Source: JAFNAG01 sp964353465
GTDB taxonomy: Bacteria > Acidobacteriota > UBA6911
Assembly: GCA_964353465.1 (NCBI GenBank)
Contig: CAYGWQ010000092.1
Span: 1-17,387, forward strand
DNA: 17,387 nucleotides
Reading direction: 5' to 3'
The notes under the pieces are model-generated. The model worked only from the letters and a program-made list of their open reading frames with translations. It was not told the origin of the DNA and made no database searches. The stretch's first letter is position 1; each line of letters begins with the position of its first letter. This document shows positions 1-7,660 of the stretch, piece by piece. Both the position numbers and the translations under genes were made by a program.

Positions 1-581
1 GGAGTGTCCGCAGCAGTCCCGTGGCATTTCAGGCAGATTGCGCTATTCTGGGGACTCGAGGACCTCATGTTGAAGTGCGACATGACCTTGTCGGCTTTTT
101 CGATCATCCCCAGCATCACCCAGCTTCGTGCATGTCTGGTGCCCAGCCACTTTTTGTACTCTCGCGCATGGCAAGTTCCGCAGACTTCATTGCCTACGTA
201 CTTCGCTCCGGGTCGGGTGAAGGAATCCAGGTTTTCTACTTTCAGCCGGTAGTTCCCCGCGGTGGACCTTGCAAAAAGAGAGGCGAAGAGCTCCTGATCG
301 GGCACAGGCTCGCCGACCCACAAAGTCTTGATGTACTCGATCAGGTCGTTCAAGTTTTCCTTCGCCATATCGTTGGTGACGCCGTGAGTGTCGCCCGGAT
401 TGAAAACGGTCCAGATTTCCTCCAGCGAATAGCAGCGGCCATCGTGCAGGTAGGGCGAAGTGTCGTAGATGTTCCCGAGTTGAGGCGTATCGAATTCCCC
501 ACTTTTGTCTATGTTCGACTGAGTTCCGACGTCGTGAGCCATGCGGTCGGTGTAATAGGAAGCGGGGTGGCAGGTTATGCA
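1..581 (-). pseudogene. In-frame continuation of the YVTN/multiheme cytochrome after an internal TGA (partial at window edge)
   Basis: Directly downstream of the TGA at 582-584, the same minus-strand frame stays open for about 193 codons to the window edge. It begins C-I-T-C-H, a c-type heme motif at 567-581, and continues with text typical of MauG/cytochrome c peroxidase second domains (a Y-T-D-R stretch, then T-P-Q-L-G-N-I and Y-L-H-D-G-R). Further on there are two more heme motifs, CGTCH (168-182) and CLKCH (21-35). The last part, with a G-x-x-x-C-G-T-C-H then K-K-W followed by R-H-A sequence, resembles cytochrome c554-like multiheme domains. Nothing else in the segment is damaged, so it is either a very young nonsense mutation, a sequencing error or a recoded stop. 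No separate start codon with a ribosome-binding site was found in this frame near the stop. Homology is read by eye. Confidence 0.7.
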
Positions 582-2261
582 TCAATTGGCCACCGGGATG
601 TAGCGCCCGTCCTTGGTGTAAGCCCGCTCGAAGGCTGCTTTGCCCCTCCTCTGGAACTCGTTCAGCCGCCCGTCCGCGCTTGCGTAACGGCTCTTCTTCA
701 ACGGAAGTGATTCGATAAAATGGACCGTCGCTTCGAGGTCATCCTGCTCAAAACCGTGGGAGCGGAAGAACAGCTGGGCAGCCCTTGGTCCGTCCTGGCG
801 TTGCAGCGAGGGGTTCGTTCCTGACCACTTGTAGGGCCCCGTCTCCGCTATGCCTCTCATCGTCCTGTTATCTACCAGATTTTGCCCGATTCCTTCTTCC
901 GGCGCGACAATGTCGTAGACCAGCCCGTCAACGTTATTCTCAGGGTGGCACGTGTTGCAGCTCAACTGTTTCTGAAAGCTGATGCTGCTGTAGTTGAAAA
1001 GCCTGGCGCCCCTGCGCAGGACGGTTTCGATCTTGGGCCCTCCCAGATCTATTGCGCCAGCAACCCGGTTCTTCTCGGCCTCGATGATCTGGATGGAATC
1101 GGAGAGCCGGTTGGCGACGTAGACCCAACGACCATCGGGCGAAACGACGATGTCTTTGGGATTGTTCTGCGTAGGAACGCGGGCCAGAACATATTCAGAG
1201 CTTAGGCCCAGGTTGCGCGCGTTGAGGCTGATGGCTTCGTCGGACAGCCCGATCTTCCCGTCCTGAGCCTCTAAAAGCTCGGCCACTCTCTTCATGTCTA
1301 CCACGGTGACGGCATTGACCCCGCTCGATGAGACGTAGAGCCTGTGGCCATCCGGCGAAAACGCCACGCCGAACGGATCGGCATAATAGAGGTTCACCTC
1401 ATCCAGCAGGAAATAGGCCACGCGTCCCCGCGGTCCGGCTTCGGCAATGGCAAAGCCGTGGGTAACCATCCAGCCTTGGTAGACTTGTGTTTCCGGAAGG
1501 AGGTTCTTGGGCAGTTCCAGCGCTACCACAACGAAACGGTTGTCCGGGGAAACGGCAAGATCCTGTCCGATGAGGGTTGAGAACAATTGACGCCGCCCGG
1601 CTACGACCTGGCGCTTTGCATCGATCACTGTGAGTTCGAGGACCGGAGGTGTCCGAAATGGGACGGCGATTGAGAACTGGCTTGATATGTACAAGAACTG
1701 GTAGTCCGGAGAAAATGCTATTCCGAAGGGTGCACGGCCCGCCTCGAGCCTTTTGATCTCCTTGAAATCGGCAGTATCGATCACAGACACGTCGTCGGTG
1801 CCCAGGTTTGCCACGAACAGGTATCTTCCGGTCTCATCCGTGACCAGGTCGTGAGGGTCATCCCCGACAGGGATCAGCCCGATGACCTCCATGCTCCCTA
1901 CATTGACAACCGTTACATTGTCGTCCCAGCGGTTGCTGACGTAGAGACGGCTCTCGTCGGGGCTGAGCGCAGCGCCGAACGGATTGTTTCCCGTCTTCAC
2001 ACTGCTTACAACTCTGCGGATTCCGGTGTCTATGACCAGCACTTCGGAGCTATTCTCGCAAGTAACGAAAAGCCGGCGGCCGTCTCTTGAAAGAGCCATT
2101 TGAATCGGGGACTTGTAGAGGTCGTCTTCCCGAACGGCGAAGGTTGCCCTCCTGCTTCCATCGCGGGACGGCTTGGACGAATCACCGGGAAGGAGATTGG
2201 AGGATGCCAGCGCAACCAGCGTTGCGAGACCAAATAAAAGGATACGAGATTGACTCATCAT
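582..2261 (-). CDS. Exported YVTN beta-propeller fused to a cytochrome c peroxidase-like heme domain; reading frame interrupted by TGA
   Basis: The 559-residue product starts with a signal peptide (hydrophobic residues 8-21). From about 50 to 405 it has repeated YVTN-type blades, with recurring S-P-D-x-x-x-L-Y-V-S-N and V-x-V-I-D units, for example around 100-110, 300-312 and 373-385. The propeller is followed by C-N-T-C-H (435-439), the first heme site of a di-heme peroxidase/MauG-like domain, with the usual N-R-T-M-R-G and Y-K-W-S-G motifs behind it. Translation ends at TGA exactly where the second heme motif begins. It is the third gene of a minus-strand operon, 16 bases after the HzsA-like gene, with only a weak ribosome-binding site. 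Family knowledge suggests a periplasmic redox enzyme or electron carrier; the substrate is unknown. If the stop is real, the product lacks the second peroxidase heme and is probably inactive. Confidence 0.85.
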   Translation of the reverse strand: MMSQSRILLFGLATLVALASSNLLPGDSSKPSRDGSRRATFAVREDDLYKSPIQMALSRDGRRLFVTCENSSEVLVIDTGIRRVVSSVKTGNNPFGAALSPDESRLYVSNRWDDNVTVVNVGSMEVIGLIPVGDDPHDLVTDETGRYLFVANLGTDDVSVIDTADFKEIKRLEAGRAPFGIAFSPDYQFLYISSQFSIAVPFRTPPVLELTVIDAKRQVVAGRRQLFSTLIGQDLAVSPDNRFVVVALELPKNLLPETQVYQGWMVTHGFAIAEAGPRGRVAYFLLDEVNLYYADPFGVAFSPDGHRLYVSSSGVNAVTVVDMKRVAELLEAQDGKIGLSDEAISLNARNLGLSSEYVLARVPTQNNPKDIVVSPDGRWVYVANRLSDSIQIIEAEKNRVAGAIDLGGPKIETVLRRGARLFNYSSISFQKQLSCNTCHPENNVDGLVYDIVAPEEGIGQNLVDNRTMRGIAETGPYKWSGTNPSLQRQDGPRAAQLFFRSHGFEQDDLEATVHFIESLPLKKSRYASADGRLNEFQRRGKAAFERAYTKDGRYIPVAN

Positions 2262-2277
2262 TTCAAATCTGGCATCC

Positions 2278-3786
2278 CTACTTCTTCTGCCGGAGAACGT
2301 AGGGCACGGCTTTTCTCACCGCGTCCGAGACCCGGTTCTCGGGCGCCAACTCTTTGTTCTCGTGACATCCGATGCATCCGCGGCTGGTTCCACGCCGGAC
2401 CCAGATCCACCGAGGCATTGTCTCCAGGACCTTCCCTTTTTCGTCCAGAAGCTGCATCAAAAAGGGAGTGTCGGCCGGCACCTCGACAAAAAACGAGCCA
2501 TCCGGCTCGACGGGCGCTTCACCCAGAAGGCGCGTTCCCGCGTCAGGGATGGACTGTGATGGTGACCTCCTTTGCTGTGTGGAGGAGGCAGGTACCCCCT
2601 CGACAAATCTGACGCGCTTTACATCGCCCTTTCGGATCGCCTTGACCTCGGGCATGTTTGATTCGTAAACGCTCAGACAGTGCAGATGACCCCAGGTGAG
2701 GGAATCAACGACGGCGCTGATCAATCCCTGCGGCTCCGGTCTCGGCACGACCGCCTGTGCATCCAGGTCCTCCCACTTCGGGTCGTCGAAGATCTGCTCT
2801 CCCGGCATTCCCTTCTCCAAATCGAACAAGTAGATGCCGTAGCTTTCCTTTCCCGAAGAAAAAGAAACGACGAGTGTGCCGTCGGTAGAAGGATGCGGAT
2901 ACAGATACCGTCCTGTTCCCTGGCTCAGCCGGTCATAGCTGTGGAGGGGGCGTCGAAAAGAGACCCTGGCAAGCTGCCCGCCGGAGTCCGTCGGATTGGC
3001 AGATTCCACGAACACCAGCGTCCGGTCCGGCATCTCACAAGGCATCGTCTTGAAATACGCACCTTGATCGGTCCCGCAAAAGAGGTTCAGGCCGGTGCCA
3101 TCCCAGTTGGCGGCCAGCAGCGGAAATTTCTCCGGGCTGTTTGCGTATTTCTGCCGGCTTGTGAACAGCACCCTGCCGTCCTGAAGAACGGTCGGTGAAA
3201 AGTCGCTCGAGAGGTTGAAAGTTGTCCGCCAGGTCACAGACCCGCGACCTTGGACGGGCTCCAGGTTCGCGGCGTAGAGTGATGTGGCAAGCTCCGGTCT
3301 CCCGTCCTGGTAAGTCCCGGCTGCGTCCGAAATGAATGTGATCCACCGCACCTTGTCGTCGAAGTCAGGAGGCGTGATAGAGCTCTGCGCGAGGTATGCG
3401 GGCTCACGACAATTTCCAAAGCCCCTGGTGATCTGTCGTTTGTTCTTGCCGTCGGGATCCATCTCCCAGATGTCCCACTTGTCCTGTGCCGTGCGCCTTC
3501 CGGAGAACAGGATCCGTTTCCCATCGAAGGAGACGGAAGGATCCGCTGCCGCTGCGAATTCGGGGGTGAGAACGGCAGGAGAACCATGACGCGCCAGAAG
3601 AACGATACGGCTTCCCTTGTCGGCAGCTCCATTCAGGAGAAACCGTCCGGCCTGGCCGCCGTGCAATTTTGCGGTGAAGGGCACCTGGGTAAAAACCATG
3701 TCGTAATTCGATTGGCTGGGTGTCACCGACATTCCAGGTTGAAACGCCACCAGGAGGAAGGCAAAGGCGGCAAAGCGCTTCTTCAT
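2278..3786 (-). CDS. Exported PD40 beta-propeller with hydrazine synthase alpha-like C-terminus and one c-type heme motif
   Basis: A 502-residue protein with an N-terminal signal peptide (K-K-R then hydrophobic residues 6-16). The first 350 residues carry WD40-like/PD40 blades, for example P-S-V-S-F-D-G-K-R-I-L-F-S-G near 83-95 and D-I-W-E-M-D-P-D-G-K near 105-114. The C-terminal third has the pattern of HzsA-related proteins: a short 'V-P-A-D-T-P-F' plug (V-E-P-D-G-S-F-F-V-E-V), then 'W-I-W-V-R-R-G' and a single heme motif C-I-G-C-H (471-475) followed by E-N. This architecture is common in annotations of Acidobacteriota and Planctomycetes and does not by itself mean hydrazine synthesis. Its start codon overlaps the stop of the upstream CRTAC1-like gene (ATGA), which supports this start and suggests translational coupling. 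Role inferred: periplasmic heme protein acting with the cytochrome encoded downstream. Confidence 0.85.
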   Translation of the reverse strand: MKKRFAAFAFLLVAFQPGMSVTPSQSNYDMVFTQVPFTAKLHGGQAGRFLLNGAADKGSRIVLLARHGSPAVLTPEFAAAADPSVSFDGKRILFSGRRTAQDKWDIWEMDPDGKNKRQITRGFGNCREPAYLAQSSITPPDFDDKVRWITFISDAAGTYQDGRPELATSLYAANLEPVQGRGSVTWRTTFNLSSDFSPTVLQDGRVLFTSRQKYANSPEKFPLLAANWDGTGLNLFCGTDQGAYFKTMPCEMPDRTLVFVESANPTDSGGQLARVSFRRPLHSYDRLSQGTGRYLYPHPSTDGTLVVSFSSGKESYGIYLFDLEKGMPGEQIFDDPKWEDLDAQAVVPRPEPQGLISAVVDSLTWGHLHCLSVYESNMPEVKAIRKGDVKRVRFVEGVPASSTQQRRSPSQSIPDAGTRLLGEAPVEPDGSFFVEVPADTPFLMQLLDEKGKVLETMPRWIWVRRGTSRGCIGCHENKELAPENRVSDAVRKAVPYVLRQKK

Positions 3787-5414
3787 GGTTCAATCACCTT
3801 GAGGAACTGGTTTGCCATCACCTCCTTCAGCTTTTGCGTCTTTCCGCTGGGCCATTGGACGGTCACCTCATCCACTTTGGTGCGCTGCCCGAGCCCGAAG
3901 TGGAGCCTGGGGTCGTTCTGGGAGAGGTAGCTGCTCGCGGACATCTTCTCTGCCACCTGGGTGAAGTCGCCTGAACGCACGATCACCCTGGCGCCCACGC
4001 CGTCTCTGTTGCTCTTGGTGCCGATCAGTTTCAGCGTGAGCCAGTTGTTTCGGTTGCCTCCGTCATTTCTGAGGAGGACGGACGACTGGTCGATGTTCAG
4101 AACGAAGAAATCCAGGTCTCCATCGTTGTCGAAATCGCCGGTAGCCAGGCCACGGGCCACACTCCTCGTGTCGAAGTAGGAACCGACGGATCTGGAAACA
4201 TCGACGAAAACACGCTGTCCAGCCGGTCCCGCGACATTTCTCATGAGAAGCTGCTCCTGCTTCTCTGAAAGACGATGACCATCTCCGTTTGCGATGACGA
4301 GGTCCTGCCGGCCATCGTTGTCAAAGTCCATGAAATCACCGCCCCAGGACCAGAACTGGGCGCTTACCCTCGCCACGCCCGTTGAGACAGATATCTCCTC
4401 GAAGAGCCCACGGCCCAGGTTTCGGAAAATCCCGATGTAATTCATGGCGGGCACCATGAGGTCGAGCTTGCCGTCCCCATTGAAGTCAGCGAAATCGCCT
4501 CCCATGGATGAGACCGCATTGCCGTGCTGGCCGAACGCTGCGCCACACTCGATTCCGGCCTCTGTGAATGTGCCGTTGCCGTTGTTGTGGTACATGTAGT
4601 TCTGCATGGCATCATTGGCGACGAAGATGTCAGGCCAGCCGTCGTCGTCATAGTCCGCCGACAGGACTCCCATGGCTCGACCCTTCTTATTTATGCCCGC
4701 TTTTGCGCTGACATCAGTGAAGGTCCCGTCGTGATTGTTGTGGTAGAGGACTGACAACTGTCCGGGGTAAGATAGAGGGCCGGGATACACTTCCGCCTCG
4801 TAGAAAAGCCGGTACTTGCTGTCGAACTCGAGATAGTTGCCGACGAACAGGTCAAGGTATCCATCCTTGTCATAATCGATCCAGATGGCGCCCACGCTCC
4901 ACTGACCGCAAGCGACGCCGGCCTTTTCCGTGACGTCGGCGAATGTGCCGTTGCCGTTGTTGTGATAGAGGATGTTCTTGCCGAAGTTCGTCACGTAAAT
5001 GTCCGGATGGCCGTCGTTGTCGAAGTCGCCGACTGTGACTCCCATGCCGTACCCGGAAGCTCCCACCCCCGCCTTCTCCGTAACATCTTCGAAGGTCCCA
5101 TCGCCTTTGTTCCGGTACAGGAGGCTGGGGGTTCGAGCGGCTTTGAAACGGGAATCCGCGTCGCTGATGCCCTCGAGATAGCGGCCGTTCACGGCGTAGA
5201 GGTCCATCAAGCCATCACCGTCGAAGTCCAGAAATGCGCAGCCCGAGCCGGTAGCTTCGAGGATGGAGCTGATCTCGTCATCTCCCAGGCAATGTTCGAA
5301 TGAGATTCCGGCTTGCTTCGTGATGTCGGTGAACACCGGCAGAATGGGCTTCTCTTGAGCGGCGGCCAAAGCCAAGAGCAGAAGTGACAGAAGCTCCAAC
5401 TTGACGGTTCTCAT
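3783..5414 (-). CDS. CRTAC1-family secreted FG-GAP/VCBS repeat protein with ASPIC/UnbV domain
   Basis: A 543-residue exported protein. A TTG six codons upstream would lengthen it, but the ATG at 5414 is preceded at 2-3 bases by a strong AGGAGG and opens a normal signal peptide (R-T-V-K then a Leu-rich stretch ending A-A-A-Q). Seven calcium-binding FG-GAP loops of the D-x-D-x-D-G-x-x-D form are visible: DFDGDG, DFDNDG, DYDKDG, DYDDDG, DFNGDG, DFDNDG and DFDNDG, spread along the chain and often followed by a Y/F-x-x-N turn. The last 60 residues form the ASPIC/UnbV domain (L-H-F-G-L-G, then V-x-V-x-W-P-S-G). This is the first gene of the operon, overlapping the next by four bases. Such proteins are thought to be surface or periplasmic binding scaffolds; the exact role here is unknown. 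Confidence 0.92.
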   Translation of the reverse strand: MRTVKLELLSLLLLALAAAQEKPILPVFTDITKQAGISFEHCLGDDEISSILEATGSGCAFLDFDGDGLMDLYAVNGRYLEGISDADSRFKAARTPSLLYRNKGDGTFEDVTEKAGVGASGYGMGVTVGDFDNDGHPDIYVTNFGKNILYHNNGNGTFADVTEKAGVACGQWSVGAIWIDYDKDGYLDLFVGNYLEFDSKYRLFYEAEVYPGPLSYPGQLSVLYHNNHDGTFTDVSAKAGINKKGRAMGVLSADYDDDGWPDIFVANDAMQNYMYHNNGNGTFTEAGIECGAAFGQHGNAVSSMGGDFADFNGDGKLDLMVPAMNYIGIFRNLGRGLFEEISVSTGVARVSAQFWSWGGDFMDFDNDGRQDLVIANGDGHRLSEKQEQLLMRNVAGPAGQRVFVDVSRSVGSYFDTRSVARGLATGDFDNDGDLDFFVLNIDQSSVLLRNDGGNRNNWLTLKLIGTKSNRDGVGARVIVRSGDFTQVAEKMSASSYLSQNDPRLHFGLGQRTKVDEVTVQWPSGKTQKLKEVMANQFLKVIEP

Positions 5415-5535
5415 GACCTCCTCTTCGCACAAAAAGACGGTATTGTCAAGAATCTATGGCCGCTTGTGGGGTAGGCGCCTGAGGTAGCAGGAGATAGGCG
5501 TGAATCCTGATTTTTGATGCGATCCCGGTTCCCAG

Positions 5536-5889
5536 CTACCAGCCCCGGCCCATGGCGTGGGCCACAGGCCCAATATCATTCATCATGCGCTCGAATGTTT
5601 CAGGACGGAGCGATTGCTCTCCGTCGCTCAGCGCCGCCTGAGGATTTACATGCACTTCAATCAGCAGGCCGTCGGCGCCGACGGCCACGGCAGCGTGGGC
5701 CATGTGCGGTACCAGCCACCACAGTCCTGTCCCGTGGCTCGGGTCCACGATTACGGGCAAGTGGGTCCAACGCTTCAGCAGGGGCAACGCACTCAGGTCC
5801 AGTGTGTTTCGCGTCGACGTTTCGAAGGTGCGGATGCCCCGCTCGCACAGGACAATCCGACCGTTGCCTCCGCAAAGGCGGAAGTTCGC
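5536..5889 (-). pseudogene. 3' remnant of a DAHP synthase gene (AroF/AroG-like, class with DPSHGTG motif)
   Basis: About 118 codons match the C-terminal third of 3-deoxy-D-arabino-heptulosonate 7-phosphate synthase, the first enzyme of the shikimate pathway: L-C-E-R-G-I-R-T-F-E, T-R-N-T-L-D-L-S-A, P-V-I-V-D-P-S-H-G-T-G, A-A-V-A-V-G-A-D-G and E-V-H-x-N-P-x-x-A-L-S-D-G-x-Q-S-L. The family is normally about 340-350 residues. Here everything upstream of an A-N-F-R-L-C-G-G-N stretch is absent: the open frame runs on to 6126, but residues 1-79 of that frame look like random GC-rich translation. The substrate-binding K-P-R-T-S-P region and the metal-binding Cys should lie in the missing part, so activity is not expected. 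A second, complete gene is presumably elsewhere in the genome. The remnant ends at a normal stop (5536-5538). Confidence 0.8.
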
Positions 5890-5966
5890 AAGCGGATGCA
5901 TGACCCGCTGCGGCGTACGGGAGCATGGCTTCAGACAGTGAACCGGGGATACTTTCAGTACCATGC

Positions 5967-6001
5967 TATTCCAGGGAATACACCCAGCCTGGGAGTATTC
6001 C
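5967..6001. repeat. Near-perfect 27-bp palindrome plus an extra TATTCC half-site
   Basis: GGAATAC (5975-5981) pairs with GTATTCC (5995-6001), and inside it CCCAG (5983-5987) pairs with CTGGG (5989-5993) around a single central C. Only the A/A pair at 5982/5994 is mismatched. A further TATTCC at 5967-5972 forms a second small palindrome with GGAATA (5975-5980). The central loop is too tight for an ordinary terminator hairpin and no T-run follows, so a protein-binding site or leftover mobile-element end is more likely. Function unknown. Confidence 0.55.
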
Positions 6002-6160
6002 GGGAGCGGCTGCGGCGGCTCTGGCGGCATGCGATTCGCCGCCGCTGCCAGAAGCACCGGCCGAACTGGAAGCGCCTGGATCCAGGCTTCCGCCCTCGGC
6101 GTGCGCGATCCCTGGCGTCGGGTCATCCCTCATCTTTTCGGCAAACCGGGCGCGCATGGA

Positions 6161-6223
6161 GTGTCAGGTCTACAGGATCTATTTTCTTGCGTTGCGGGGA
6201 ATTGGATTTTGGAGACCTGACAC
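6161..6223. repeat. 11-bp perfect inverted repeat with 41-bp spacer (REP/MITE-like)
   Basis: GTGTCAGGTCT at 6161-6171 is exactly repeated in inverse as AGACCTGACAC at 6213-6223. The element lies in the gene-free stretch between the DAHP synthase remnant and the bamD-like gene. Its CCTGACAC end resembles the CCTGTCACC end of the larger inverted repeat at 7661-7756, which hints that both belong to one family of REP-like or miniature transposable palindromes. No transposase gene is present in the window, so mobilisation in trans (for example by a REP-associated tyrosine transposase) is only a guess. Confidence 0.55.
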
Positions 6224-6379
6224 AAATCTTCGAACGATAGTGCCTCGGTTTCCCGCCACTCACCCTGCCGAACCCGTTCTACGCCTCCGGGTCCTGTGCC
6301 ACCTGTCAAATAATTCGGAGCCTCCTGCAGCGGTTTACGTCTAATAACTATCGAGCCTGTTTCGAATTAGAACTTTGCG

Positions 6380-6428
6380 CCCTGGCATCTTTGCGGTTAC
6401 TTCTCATGAAACCGCCAAGAAGCCAAGG
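6380..6428. repeat. Imperfect 19-bp inverted repeat of the CTTTGCG type
   Basis: The left arm 6380-6398 (ending TCTTTGCGGTT) pairs with the right arm 6410-6428 (starting AACCGCCAAGA) with three mismatches over 19 bases and an 11-base loop. The arms are made of short TTTGCG/TTGGCG-like units. The same design recurs at 10870-10941 and 12542-12649. It lies 66 bases before the bamD-like start codon and could fold in the leader RNA. Confidence 0.5.
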
Positions 6429-6494
6429 CTCGAAGACTCGAAGAAAGCACCATTTTCATGCGCATGAAGGGCTGCTTCGAAATGGAGGCGGGCA

Positions 6495-7601
6495 ATGCGA
6501 CTTTATGTCAATGGAATAGCCTTCCTGGTTCTGGCCGGGTCGCTCGCTTGCGGCAGCCAGAAGGGTGCCAGGCTGCAGAGAAGCGTCGTCCCCCCGGACA
6601 AAGCGCTGTATCAGGCCGGCAATGAATACCTGGAGAAAAACCAGTTCATCAAGGCGCGCCTCGCCTACCAAACCCTGCTCAACACCTATCCCGGCAGCGA
6701 ACTGGAGCCCGATGCATTTTTCGCGTCGGCCGATTCATTTTACCGGGAGGGCGGAACCGAAAATCTGCTCATGGCCGTGGACCGGTTCAGCGACTTCATT
6801 ACATTTTTCCCGACACATCCCAAGGCGCCCGACGCCCTACTCAAGGAAATCTCCATTCTTTTGGGGCAAATGCGCTCGCCTGATCGCGATCAGAAGGAGA
6901 CCGAGCAAGCCCTGGATGCCATCAACAGGTTCCTGGTGATGTACCCGGACAACGACTACGTGCCCCTCGTCAAGCAGTATCGGATCGAGGCGGAGGAATC
7001 GCTGGCGCTAAGGGACCTCGGGGTGGGGGATTTCAACGCCGGCCGCGGAAACTATGCGGGCGCCTCCATGCGCTACAAGGATGTTGCGGAAAAGTATCCT
7101 CATTTTTCGCGAGCGGATGAAGTCGATTTCAAGTTGGCGAAAATCTATCAGATGTCCGGGGACACCGAGCAGGAGGCCGACTACCTGAGCCGCATTGTTG
7201 TAGGCTATCCCTTCAGCAAATACTCTGAGGAAGCGAAGCAGGAACTGCTGAAAATGGGCAAACCGGTTCCCGCCGTCGATTCTCAACTTGCGGCTCAGAA
7301 CCTGGCTCTGATCAAGACTCCCGAGCCTTCCTCTCTGCTCAAGCCGCTCGCCGACTTTATCGCGGCCATGGGCTTCAAGAGCCCTCCCAATCGTTATGAA
7401 GAGGCCAGGAAAGCCGTGACGGCAGGCAGGGGTGTACTCGCCCCGGCGACGGGCGCCGAGCCGCGCGGATCCAAGCCTGGAGAAGTCGTGATCACGGGGA
7501 CCATCGAAAAGAGCGGCGATGCCAAAGCCGTCACTGCCGCCCCGCCGGCAGGCAATGCTGCAGACAAAAAGAAGACGGACGTTACAAAGAAGAAAAAGTA
7601 G
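6495..7601 (+). CDS. bamD: BamD-like outer membrane protein assembly lipoprotein (TPR), with long C-terminal extension
   Basis: The 368-residue product begins with a lipoprotein-type signal peptide ending S-L-A-C (Cys19 as lipidation site). GGAGG lies six bases before the ATG. Residues 34-255 form TPR-like helices with BamD hallmarks: an A-L-Y-Q-A-G start, A-x-x-x-Y-Q-x-L-L-x-x-Y-P, F-F-P-T-H-P-K-A-P-D-A-L, then R-D-Q-K-E-T with A-x-x-x-x-x-R-F-L-x-x-Y-P-D-N-D-Y and a final Y-P-F-S-K-Y. BamD sits on the inner face of the outer membrane and helps BamA insert beta-barrels. BamD of E. coli is about 245 residues; this one adds about 110 residues of low-complexity Ala/Pro/Lys sequence ending in a run of lysines, probably disordered and periplasmic. 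It is a single-gene unit between repeats. YbgF-like or other TPR lipoproteins are alternatives, but the TPR pattern favours BamD. Confidence 0.82.
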   Translation: MRLYVNGIAFLVLAGSLACGSQKGARLQRSVVPPDKALYQAGNEYLEKNQFIKARLAYQTLLNTYPGSELEPDAFFASADSFYREGGTENLLMAVDRFSDFITFFPTHPKAPDALLKEISILLGQMRSPDRDQKETEQALDAINRFLVMYPDNDYVPLVKQYRIEAEESLALRDLGVGDFNAGRGNYAGASMRYKDVAEKYPHFSRADEVDFKLAKIYQMSGDTEQEADYLSRIVVGYPFSKYSEEAKQELLKMGKPVPAVDSQLAAQNLALIKTPEPSSLLKPLADFIAAMGFKSPPNRYEEARKAVTAGRGVLAPATGAEPRGSKPGEVVITGTIEKSGDAKAVTAAPPAGNAADKKKTDVTKKKK

Positions 7602-7660
7602 AAGTGGGGATGATGGATCATTAAACTCTCATATCGGGAAGAATTCTTTATGCCAAACGT

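Larger units (their letters stand above)
5890..6494. other. Gene-free stretch with palindromes between the aroF-like remnant and the bamD-like gene
   Basis: No open frame in this 605-bp stretch has recognisable protein character. It holds the 27-bp palindrome near 5975, the inverted repeat at 6161-6223, the imperfect 19-bp inverted repeat at 6380-6428, and, just before the next gene, a good ribosome-binding site (GGAGG at 6484-6488). No convincing -35/-10 pair for the downstream gene was found. Confidence 0.6.

Noticed and set aside
582..584. Selenocysteine at the internal TGA
   Set aside because: No stable stem-loop with an apical G-U-rich loop could be seen in the 40 bases after it, and the neighbouring codon already supplies the heme cysteine. 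A CGA-to-TGA change explains it more simply.
187..585. A 132-codon minus-strand frame starting M-M-H-N over the TGA region
   Set aside because: It is one base out of frame with the clear cytochrome sequence, which carries CxxCH motifs. Its His/Arg-rich text has no family character, so it is a shadow and not a restart of translation.
5444..5449. TTGACA (minus strand) as a -35 box for the cytochrome operon
   Set aside because: The matching -10 position would fall in the ribosome-binding site GAAGAG, which is not promoter-like and leaves no leader.
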